DNA from: Clostridiaceae bacterium
GTDB taxonomy: Bacteria; Bacillota; Clostridia; Acetivibrionales; DUMC01
Assembly (NCBI GenBank): GCA_012512865.1
Contig: JAAZDH010000208.1
Span: 1 to 5,591 of the forward strand
Direction of reading: 5' to 3'
DNA: 5,591 bases
Made by a program: the position numbers and the translations under genes
Shown: positions 1 to 5,562 of the stretch, in pieces
Layout of the letters: each line of letters begins with the position of its first letter
Position numbering within the stretch: position 1 is the stretch's first letter
The notes under the pieces: generated by a model
What the model was told of the DNA's origin: nothing
Database searches by the model: none
The model's input: the letters and a program-made list of their open reading frames with translations, nothing else

Positions 1-25
1 ATTGCTATTCCGTTTTCTTATTCCC

Positions 26-796
26 TTATAAAACTTCAGATACCTTTACTTGCAGCCCCTCGAAATAAAAAGACTGTGCAATATCTTCTTTTTTGCAAGA
101 AATGAAATATTTTATCTTATTATCTTCAAAATTATATATAAGTATATTTTCGCTATCCGGATCAACTATCCAGAATTCCTTAACTCCAGAAATCATGTAA
201 GTATTCAGTTTGTCAACCATGTCCCTTGAGCGGGTGCCAGGTGATAATATTTCCACTACCAATGCAGGAGTTCCCATATACCTGCCTTTTTCATTAACTT
301 CTTCTTCTGTATCACATGCAATTAGGAGATCGGGCTGCACAACATCAGGATCCTTGAAACCTGCTTTATAAAGGTGAACATCAAAAGGTGCATAAAATAC
401 CTTGCACTTTTTATCCTTCAGGTATTCTTTAAAAATTACATATAAATCACCCGATATTTCCTGGTGCCTAATGCCCGGGGAGTGTAGAATTATAATCTCT
501 CCATTTATAAACTCCATCCTCAAGTCGCTTTTTTCATAAATCTCCATAAACTCTTCATATGATACTTTTTTGCCGCTGTACATGTAATCCAGGGCTTTTT
601 CCCTTAATACAAAGTAACGATCATAATCATTTATATATGATGTTATTCTGACTGCCTTACGGCCATTTTTCGTTACAATAACTTCATTATCCTCCATAAC
701 ATAATCCAGGATTTTCCCCAGTTTGTTCTTAAGCTCCGTTGCTGTAATAATCTTGTAAAAATTTTGATTTTGGCTATTTGTACTTTTATCTGTCAT
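26..796 (-). CDS. Phd/YefM-like antitoxin domain fused to Uma2-family PD-(D/E)XK domain
   Basis: The 256-residue protein has two parts. Residues about 13-55 look like a Phd/YefM antitoxin N-terminal domain (ITATELKNKLGKIL, then EVIVTKNGRKAVRI), which in that family binds operator DNA as a dimer. Residues about 76-250 look like a Uma2 family domain (DUF820; restriction-endonuclease-like fold): NGEI around E100, HQ at 111-112, VQPDLL with D156, VVEILSPGT with E182, then D192 and K196, and the WIVDP strand at 209-213. D156, E182 and K196 are the likely catalytic set by family comparison. Uma2 proteins are very common in cyanobacteria and clostridia, and their biological role is unsettled. The ATG at 796 is chosen because GAGGTGG lies 7 nt upstream. 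Most Uma2 proteins lack the antitoxin-like part, so the fusion is the odd feature. It suggests a self-repressing protein. Length and motifs show no sign of decay. The nuclease activity is inferred, not shown. Confidence 0.85.
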   Translation of the reverse strand: MTDKSTNSQNQNFYKIITATELKNKLGKILDYVMEDNEVIVTKNGRKAVRITSYINDYDRYFVLREKALDYMYSGKKVSYEEFMEIYEKSDLRMEFINGEIIILHSPGIRHQEISGDLYVIFKEYLKDKKCKVFYAPFDVHLYKAGFKDPDVVQPDLLIACDTEEEVNEKGRYMGTPALVVEILSPGTRSRDMVDKLNTYMISGVKEFWIVDPDSENILIYNFEDNKIKYFISCKKEDIAQSFYFEGLQVKVSEVL

Positions 797-803
797 ACGA
801 AAT

Positions 804-810
804 CCACCTC
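804..810 (-). promoter_or_regulatory. Ribosome binding site of the Phd-Uma2 gene
   Basis: On the minus strand GAGGTGG sits 7 nt before the ATG at 796. It is a strong match to the anti-Shine-Dalgarno sequence and fixes the start codon. Confidence 0.8.
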
Positions 811-838
811 AAGTCCGAATATTTATGGTCACTTATTA

Positions 839-888
839 TATTGTATCGTACTATTGTAACAATATAAATTATAATATACTGTACAATA
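839..888. promoter_or_regulatory. Candidate operator: TGTACA core and TATTGTA repeats over the promoter
   Basis: On the plus strand the heptamer TATTGTA occurs at 839-845 and 852-858, and its inverse TACAATA at 882-888. The copy at 852 forms a perfect 13-bp palindrome, TATTGT-A-ACAATA (852-864), close to the expected transcription start. TGTACA at 880-885 lies in the spacer between the -35 and -10 hexamers. TGTACA is the reported core of YefM operators. The gene product carries a Phd/YefM-like domain, so autorepression at these sites is a reasonable inference. No binding can be shown from sequence alone. Confidence 0.5.
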
Positions 889-896
889 TTTGTCAA
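868..896 (-). promoter_or_regulatory. Consensus sigma-A promoter of the Phd-Uma2 gene
   Basis: Reading the minus strand, TTGACA (896-891) is followed by a 17-bp spacer and TATAAT (873-868). All twelve hexamer positions match the vegetative consensus. Transcription should start near 860, giving a leader of roughly 65 nt before the ATG at 796. A promoter this strong usually needs repression, which fits the operator-like repeats lying across it. Confidence 0.85.
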
Positions 897-898
897 TT

Positions 899-922
899 TA
901 TTCGTGCGCTGCTTTACGAATA
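899..922. repeat. Inverted repeat just upstream of the -35 box
   Basis: TATTCGT (899-905) and ACGAATA (916-922) form a perfect 7-bp inverted repeat around a 10-nt GC-richer centre. It ends 2 bp from the -35 hexamer of the Phd-Uma2 promoter. No T-run follows on either strand, so it is not a clear terminator. It could be a protein-binding site. Apart from this repeat I see no gene or further signal in 897-1035. Confidence 0.3.
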
Positions 923-1035
923 TTCTATTATTATACCCTTTCCGCGCCGCACTATAATTATTTTACATCCTCACTAAGTTTTAGTTTGATGGCTTAATTT
1001 ATCCAAAAAACGTCCGTATTACTGAAAACGTATAA

Positions 1036-1641
1036 TTATGGATGAAGCAAGTCATCGATGATATATACAGGAACTAAGTCTTTTTCCTTTAGGACAGAAC
1101 ATATTAAACTAGTAATGTAAAGTATATTATTTCTCATGTCTTCACAAGTTTTAGGCAATTTGCCGACCATCTTTGCATTTATATCATTAAACATTTTTTT
1201 ATTCACTTTTTCTAATCCCTTCCATATCCATTTTTCTGTTGGATAAGGGGTTCCTTCAGCTAAATAAGCAATCTCCAGCAAACCCTTCATTGCATTGCCA
1301 TAAAACAAAATACCAGTTAAAACATCATTACGCTTTAAACTGCTATAGAATGCCTCTAAAACGTCAATATGCTTGCAACAATGTTCAATACACTTATCCT
1401 TCCAATAGGTACAATCTAATCTGCCAACATACTCTTGTGCCTTTTTAACAGCATTTTTAGTATCATGTATAGGAATAAAGTTTAATATATCATATAGTAG
1501 TTTGACATCATTGCATTGAGATATAAAATCAAAATTATTATTGAACAAACACGATAAAGGTGCATATTGAGTATTTTCCATATCAAGTTGTATATATTGA
1601 ATACGGAGATTGTCAATTTCCTTATGCATAATTCTATACAT
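1036..1641 (-). CDS. 201-residue protein resembling the C-terminal helical part of nucleotidyltransferase-like proteins
   Basis: I do not firmly recognise this protein. The segment at about residues 117-142 (AMKGLLEIAYLAEG followed by YPTEKWIWKGLEKV) resembles the helical substrate-binding half of nucleotidyltransferase-like proteins, where a P-x-x-KW motif is common. The segment LRIQYIQLD, followed by KLLYDIL, resembles the strand and linker just after the catalytic domain in those proteins. No GS...DxD active site is present, so it is either a stand-alone partner or the C-terminal half of a larger enzyme that lost its front. The start at 1641 overlaps the preceding gene by 8 bp (ATGTATAG) and has GGAG followed by 7 nt upstream, which points to translational coupling. 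The 5' end therefore looks deliberate rather than broken. The frame is clean over 201 codons. Pairing with a nucleotidyltransferase recalls MNT/HEPN two-gene modules, but I see no clear R-x4-6-H HEPN motif. Confidence 0.6.
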   Translation of the reverse strand: MYRIMHKEIDNLRIQYIQLDMENTQYAPLSCLFNNNFDFISQCNDVKLLYDILNFIPIHDTKNAVKKAQEYVGRLDCTYWKDKCIEHCCKHIDVLEAFYSSLKRNDVLTGILFYGNAMKGLLEIAYLAEGTPYPTEKWIWKGLEKVNKKMFNDINAKMVGKLPKTCEDMRNNILYITSLICSVLKEKDLVPVYIIDDLLHP

Positions 1642-2143
1642 GGTACCTCTCCCGGAATAAAGGAAGCTGCCTTATAAACTGCTTCTTCTTTGATTCATAC
1701 AAATCGTTTCTATTCAAAACCTCATCAATGATTCTATTTACCAGTTTTTTATCCGCAACCTTAATAAGTTCATCAATATCCTGCAAATCCTTTTGCTCAA
1801 GTCTTATTATTTTACTTACAATAATATCTTCTACTGATAGCATATAGATATTTAAATACTTGAATTTTTCGAGCCTTATCGCCCGCTCCTTATCTTTAGG
1901 TGATACTGCAGTACTTTCATACTCCAGCATATCAAAATCCCTCAATTGCACAAAAACTTTACCTAATCTCTAGGGATAATTTATATCTATGAAATCAAAA
2001 TCTCTTGTCGCCCTATCTATGAAACCACCTAATACACAAGCAGAACCACCTAATAAATATATATCAAAAGGTTCAATTTCAAATGCCCTTGCCACTTTTT
2101 CCATATCCAGGATATATTCTTCAAGCTGTTTCCTGATATACAT
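1634..2143 (-). pseudogene. DUF6036-like nucleotidyltransferase interrupted by an in-frame TAG
   Basis: Two open stretches in one frame, 2143-1973 and 1969-1634, are separated only by TAG at 1972-1970. Read through, they give about 169 residues, close to what I expect for DUF6036-type nucleotidyltransferases. The first part carries YLLGGSACVLGG (about 29-40) and RDFDFID (47-53), the GS...DxD nucleotidyl-transfer motif. The second part has DFDMLEYEST, SVEDIIVSKIIRLEQKDLQDIDELI and a YESKKKQF tail, all typical of the family. The start is set at the ATG at 2143 because AGGTG lies 6 nt upstream; a GTG at 2152 is the alternative. The sequence on both sides of the TAG aligns without a gap in my reading, so a single substitution is likely. 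Reinitiation at the GTG at 1951, with a weak AGGT 9 nt upstream, could give a 105-residue C-terminal piece without the active site. Stop readthrough or a sequencing error cannot be excluded. Confidence 0.75.
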
Positions 2144-2177
2144 AGCACTCACCTGTAATTATATTCAAGACTATTCT

Positions 2178-2186
2178 ATTATATCA
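2178..2186 (-). promoter_or_regulatory. Extended -10 promoter for the nucleotidyltransferase unit
   Basis: On the minus strand TGATATAAT (2186-2178) is a perfect extended -10 element, TGn followed by TATAAT. The hexamer 17 bp upstream is poor (TATGGA), which is normal for extended -10 promoters. The -10 ends 34 nt before the ATG at 2143. It would serve the nucleotidyltransferase and the overlapping 201-residue gene. Confidence 0.5.
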
Positions 2187-2209
2187 CATTATGCAAATAT
2201 TCCATAATA

Positions 2210-2491
2210 TTGGGCAACCTAAATAAGCATGATGAAAGAGTCCTTCAACTTACTATCCAGCTAAAAAAACAAAAATATAATGTAAAAGCTGATCTCCCGG
2301 GCTTCGAAAAACCTGACCCTATTGGTAAAAACAACAGAATACCGGATATTGAAGCAACCAAAAATGGCATAACAAAATTAATTGAAGTAGAAACAGAAAG
2401 AACTTTACATTCACACAAAGACCAACAATCAACTTTTAGAAGAAGTGCTGCACAAAGGAAAAAAACAAGTTTTGAAATTGATGTAATCTAG
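2210..2491 (+). CDS. Small PD-(D/E)XK nuclease-like protein, 5' end uncertain
   Basis: This is a 93-residue frame. HDERVLQL, KYNVKADLPGFEKPDPIG, RIPDIEA and LIEVETERTL match a small restriction-endonuclease-like family of short proteins in bacteria and archaea. The PD at about 45-46 and the ExE of IEVET at about 59-61 would form the PD-(D/E)XK-like core, with E or T in place of the usual lysine. Q at about 72 and the following F could be the later conserved helix. The TTG at 2210 has no ribosome binding site. The frame stays open upstream to a TAA at 2156-2158 with no ATG or GTG, so the natural start may be lost or was never strong. The C-terminus ends at a strand (FEIDVI) and is followed 38 nt later by a clear terminator, so the 3' end looks native. 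Its function is unknown; a nuclease role is inferred only. Confidence 0.5.
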   Translation: MGNLNKHDERVLQLTIQLKKQKYNVKADLPGFEKPDPIGKNNRIPDIEATKNGITKLIEVETERTLHSHKDQQSTFRRSAAQRKKTSFEIDVI

Positions 2492-2528
2492 GTAAATTCT
2501 TATTATGATTCTTATAATTAAATAAGTA

Positions 2529-2561
2529 TCCATCTTTATTAAGCAAAGATGGAATTTTTTT
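2529..2561 (+). terminator. Rho-independent terminator after the small nuclease-like gene
   Basis: CCATCTTT (2530-2537) pairs perfectly with AAAGATGG (2545-2552) around a 7-nt loop. One more T-A pair (2529/2553) extends the stem, and a run of seven T follows at 2555-2561. On the opposite strand there is no T-run, so it acts only for plus-strand transcription. It supports a real transcript ending here from the reading frame at 2210-2491. Confidence 0.85.
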
Positions 2562-3075
2562 ACTTTTTCGATTACACTGCCCCATTTTCCCGTCATGAAT
2601 GTTTTAAGTAAAACTAAACATCACTGTACCTGTCCGCAAAAAGGCGCAGCAACTCAGTATAAACTTCTCTCCCTCCATTAATCAACTTTCATGAAAATAT
2701 GCCAGCTTTACTTAATATAACATCATGCCGTACATTAAGACTTGCATCGCAAGCTCTACCTTAGGAAAAAAATTGCCATTATCGCAAATATATCAATATG
2801 ATTTCCTTTATACATTATCCTTCCGTCATAATAGTATGCACAAATCTTATAGTGAAAATATAAGAATACACACATTTATGCTCGTTTGTATTTCTAACTT
2901 ATTCCAACTCTTTTAATTTCGTTAACTACTTACTTTGCACATATAATTACTAACCACCTCCATCAATATTTTTTATCCTATTGTCAATACATCAAAGTCC
3001 TTTGATATGTAAAGCTATTTCTAAATCAAAAACATATCTCTCCAAACTCAAATTTTTTAGCCCTAACTCACAAAA
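2562..3075. other. Gene-free stretch with possible coding relics
   Basis: About 510 bases hold no intact gene. On the minus strand two short open runs have a coding look. One, 2688-2617 ending in TAG at 2614-2616, includes REVYTELLRLFADRYSDV, an amphipathic helix with mixed codons unlike the AT-rich surroundings. The other, roughly 2782-2714, includes FPKVELAMQVLMYGMMLY. They lie in different frames and are bounded by stops, so they could be fragments of one decayed gene downstream of the helicase. I cannot assign a family. After the helicase stop, the same frame stays open for 27 codons to a TGA at 2992-2994. The 63- to 79-codon plus-strand frames here have no ribosome binding site or recognisable motif. 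Confidence 0.3.
2991..3006. repeat. Short perfect palindrome downstream of the helicase remnant
   Basis: ATCAAAG (2991-2997) and CTTTGAT (3000-3006) are perfect inverted repeats separated by TC. The arms are too close to form a good RNA hairpin and no T-run follows, so a protein-binding site or chance are the options. Confidence 0.25.
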
Positions 3076-3957
3076 TCACAGCAATACGCTCCCATCCCTC
3101 ATCCCCAGGCTTTCAATAAGCTTCCTATCCTCTAATAATTTAGGTACTCCCCACACTAAAAGATGCTTTGCTCTCGTGCTAGCTACATATCCGACTCTCT
3201 TATCTTCACCATCACCTTGAATCCAGTGCTCTTTCCAATGGCCGGAATAACTATCTTTACGTTCACTAGAAATAACTAAAGTGCTATCATAAGTGCAACC
3301 CTTAGAACTATGAACTGTATTAATTAGAAAACCGGGCTCCACCGAAAAAACATCCTGGAATTTGATTTTAGCTTTTGCATCTTTCGCATCAAACCATTTC
3401 TTCTCATTAAATATTTCATCAAAATTCCGCTCTTCCTCATCAAATTCTGATAACTTTGTATAACACCTTTTTATTATACCTGGGAGCTCATTTCTGGCAT
3501 TTTTATACCATTCACCGTATGTCAAAGCAAAATTCATCATTTTTTCATTATCAATACAATCGTTCAAAACATCCCTTAAAAATAATCTCCATCTAAACAC
3601 TGGTTTAATGGACACGGGGCAATAATAATCGGATTTTAATTTTCCGCCGTTAAACCATTTTGAAATTTGTTCCCCGGCCAATTCAAGAGCCTTTTGCTTA
3701 TGATACCTGTTACCGCTTTCCCATAACCTGATAGCAGTTAACAACAAGTGTTTGCCACTATTTTTATCTATATTTAAGAGCTCATCCTTTAGACTATTTT
3801 GCTTTACTAATATACATGACTTCTCCTTCTTGATATTTAATTTTTCCAATATTACAGCATATTTCTGGATTAACTCTTCCGGCTTATTATACTCCAAATA
3901 CAGAAGAGAGTTTTGCTGCAGAGTATCAATTGGAGATTTATACTCTGGCCGAAAACT
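3076..3957 (-). pseudogene. C-terminal half of a UvrD/Rep-like helicase (GajB-type), N-terminus lost
   Basis: The frame is open from 3957, just after a TAA at 3960-3958, down to TGA at 3078-3076. Counting from the TTG at 3897 it is 273 residues. Residues about 192-206 (INTVHSSKGCTYD) are superfamily 1 helicase motif V, and 235-246 (VGYVASTRAKHLL, with R242) are motif VI. The stretch CILVKQNSLKDELL is the strand typical of domain 2A. Walker A (GxGKT), Walker B (DE) and motifs III-IV are absent, so roughly the first half is missing. The VHS-KG-T-DSTL form of motif V resembles UvrD-like helicases paired with OLD nucleases, such as GajB of Gabija. The preceding fragment is indeed OLD-like. The TTG at 3897 has no ribosome binding site and is probably not a real start. 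In-frame sequence just upstream (QQNSLLYLEYNKPEEL) still reads like helicase, which places the deletion point between about 3925 and 3957. Confidence 0.75.
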
Positions 3958-4385
3958 TTACCCATTGAATTTGTTAAAGTTTCATTTATACCTTCTCTTG
4001 CTTTGTTTATCTGGTTATATTTGCTACCCTCATTGATTATCAAGGATTCATTAAACTTCTTGACTTCCTCAACTAATAAATTTTCTTCTTCTTCATTCAT
4101 ATATTGATGCTTTAGTAGCGTAGCCAGCCTGGATTTCCTGCCACTAGTCAGCTTTTCTTCCGCTTCCCGTAGCGGTGGCAGATAAACACAATCAATATAG
4201 TCAAAAGTTTCTTCTTCAAAAGCGCTTGCTTTTGAAGCCCCTCCCCAAATACTTTTTCTATAGTAGCCTTTTTGCGTTGGTTTAGAGTCAACTTCCAAAT
4301 GTAACCTGGCATTAAAATCAGCGTCACACCAGGTCAGAAATATTATTTTTTCATCCTCTGTCAAATCATTTAAGTGTAAGGTCAA
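3927..4385 (-). pseudogene. Middle fragment of an OLD-family AAA ATPase/nuclease (GajA-type)
   Basis: About 150 residues, in frame with the transposase before it, look like the insert region of OLD-family ATPases. The fragment opens with LTLHLNDLTEDEKIIFLTW. It continues with YIDCVYLPPLREAEEKLTSGRKSRLATLL, the family's characteristic LRDAE...GR-SRL segment, and ends near INKAREGINETL and KVFGQSINLQ. In intact members this region lies between Walker A and the signature/Walker B motifs. Walker A, Walker B and the C-terminal TOPRIM nuclease domain are all missing, so the fragment cannot work as an ATPase or nuclease. It is cut at its 5' side by the IS110 transposase and at its 3' side by a deletion into the helicase gene. 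Past about 3927 the frame continues out of register through helicase DNA and stops at 3870. OLD next to UvrD-like helicase is the gene order of Gabija, but a related OLD/helicase pair is also possible. Confidence 0.65.
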
Positions 4386-5468
4386 CTTATAGTGGTTATT
4401 CCCTTGAGAGCGTTTGAGGTTGAAGTAATCATTAAATGTCTTGTTGTTAAGAGAAACATTCCGGGCAGCGTTAATCAAGGCGTAGCGAAGAAGTTTGGAA
4501 CCTCGTTTCGACATCTTGGTACTTTTGGCATTGAACTTGCCGGACTGGTTTACGGTGGGATCCAGGCCGGCATAAGCTAAAAGCTTTGATGGATTTGAAA
4601 ACCTTGATATATTTCCAATTTCACCAAGGATCATAGCTCCATTGAGGAATCCGATTTCAGGAATTGTCAAGATAACAGAATCCATTTCAAGCATAATTGA
4701 TTCGATAATCCTATCGATATCAGCCAATTGCTGTTCCAATAATTCAATCTGTGCGGTGGATTGGGTTATTTGAATAGAAACAGCGGTATTGCCAGTACCG
4801 ACAGATGATTTAGCCAGACCTTTTAAAGCAATAGCTTCTTTTTTACCAAAACGGCCGTGGGAAGCTTTTTGGAGGAGATTAGCCAGGTATGTAAGGTTTA
4901 AGGCGGCGATATCATCTGGAGATGAATGTTTCTTCAAAAGCTGGTAGCAGGTATTGGTATGGATGCCTGATTTAAAGAAATACTGCAGTTCAGGCAAGAT
5001 AATATCAACGAATGTGACAAGTTGGATTTTGAGTTTAGCTTTGCCCTTTTTAATTTTCTCTCTGAACCGGCAGAGGCTTTTAAGGCGAAGTGAGTCGATA
5101 TCGGTCTTGGAATAGAGCCTGGGCTTGTTCACTATCATCGACTTGATGATGAGCAGACAGTCTACCTTATCGGTCTTGGTTTTGCGGATGTTAGTTTTGC
5201 GTAAGGTGGATGTCTGGATCGGATTGATTACTGAGATGTGATAACCCAGGTCAAAAAGGTGACAAATAAGGTTCTCAGCATAGTGAGCCGTTGATTCAAG
5301 GCCGATCAGAGTGCTTTCCTTTTTGAAGGACTTAATCTTCGAAAGGAAGAGTTTGAATCCTGCAGCATCGTTTGTAAACCCGAAAGGTGAGATCAGGACC
5401 TCGCCATCAGCGGTCATGGCAGCGGCAAAGTGCTTTTGCTTGGCAATGTCAATGCCAACATAAATCAT
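4386..5468 (-). pseudogene. IS110-family transposase lacking its C-terminal tail
   Basis: IS110 transposases are RuvC-like DEDD enzymes that use a bridge RNA to choose target and donor sites. Counting from the ATG at 5468, the DEDD residues are D7 (YVGIDIAK), E58 (IGLES), D100 and D103 (RKTKTDKVD). The C-terminal Tnp domain has LLAYAGLDPTVNQSGKF and KMSKRGSKLLRYALINAA (S320 or S324 is the likely nucleophile), then FNDYFNLKRSQGNNHYK. Family members continue about 35 residues with a KLVRxI-type helix that is absent here: after K361 the protein switches to OLD-like sequence. The ATG at 5468 is preferred over the ATG at 5528 because AAAGGA lies 9 nt upstream and MIYVGID is the usual N-terminus. 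The reading frame stays open to 3870, giving a predicted 532-residue chimera. Catalytic residues are intact, but loss of the tail and the adjoining IS end makes mobility unlikely. Confidence 0.85.
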
Positions 5469-5477
5469 AGGACCACA

Positions 5478-5483
5478 TCCTTT
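5478..5483 (-). promoter_or_regulatory. Ribosome binding site of the IS110 transposase
   Basis: AAAGGA on the minus strand lies 9 nt before the ATG at 5468, supporting that start. It sits inside the loop of an inverted repeat, GGACCA (minus strand 5510-5505) and TGGTCC (5475-5470), whose 3' arm ends 1 nt before the start codon. Folding of the mRNA could limit translation. Confidence 0.6.
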
Positions 5484-5540
5484 GAAAATATTAGGCAACT
5501 GCTTTGGTCCACTTAGTTTTATCATCATAGACTTGCGGGA

Positions 5541-5562
5541 GATAAAAGTTTAAAAACTTATC
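5541..5562. repeat. Imperfect palindrome in the IS110 upstream region
   Basis: GATAA-AA-GTTT-AA-AAAC-TTATC reads as a 22-base near-palindrome: a 9-bp stem with a 2-nt bulge. It lies about 75 bases ahead of the transposase start. It could belong to the element's structured left end or bridge RNA region, or to a binding site. AT-rich sequence makes chance a fair alternative. Confidence 0.3.

Noticed and set aside
839..922. CRISPR-like array suggested by the TATTGTA repeats
   Set aside because: The repeats are only 7 bp, irregularly spaced, partly inverted and centred on a promoter, which fits operator sites.
1239..1448. 69-codon plus-strand frame opposite the 201-residue gene
   Set aside because: It is a shadow of the minus-strand gene, with no ribosome binding site and no recognisable motif.
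1989..2207. 72-codon plus-strand frame opposite the nucleotidyltransferase
   Set aside because: It is antisense to a recognised family with well-conserved motifs and has no start signals.
2741..2753. Small hairpin CTTGC-ATC-GCAAG
   Set aside because: It is a 5-bp stem with no T-run or neighbouring gene boundary, so it is likely chance.
2725..2916. 63-codon plus-strand frame in the gene-free stretch
   Set aside because: No ribosome binding site and no domain-like pattern; its composition follows the local AT-rich DNA.
2954..2964. GGAGGTGG on the minus strand, resembling a ribosome binding site
   Set aside because: The nearest ATG, 11 nt downstream, opens a frame of only six codons, so no gene is supported; it could be left over from a lost gene.
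2981..3220. 79-codon plus-strand frame overlapping the helicase end
   Set aside because: It lies mostly opposite helicase motif VI and the C-terminus; serine- and proline-rich shadow sequence.
3752..4107. Two plus-strand frames of 94 and 64 codons, rich in F, L and S and membrane-like
   Set aside because: They are antisense to the helicase and OLD fragments; the hydrophobic look comes from reading A-rich coding DNA backwards.
4392..4580. 62-codon plus-strand frame
   Set aside because: It is antisense to the conserved Tnp domain of the IS110 transposase.
3870..5528. A purpose-built transposase-ATPase fusion as a new mobile or defence system
   Set aside because: Both partners are truncated: the transposase lacks its tail, the OLD part lacks Walker A, Walker B and TOPRIM, and the last residues are out-of-frame helicase DNA.
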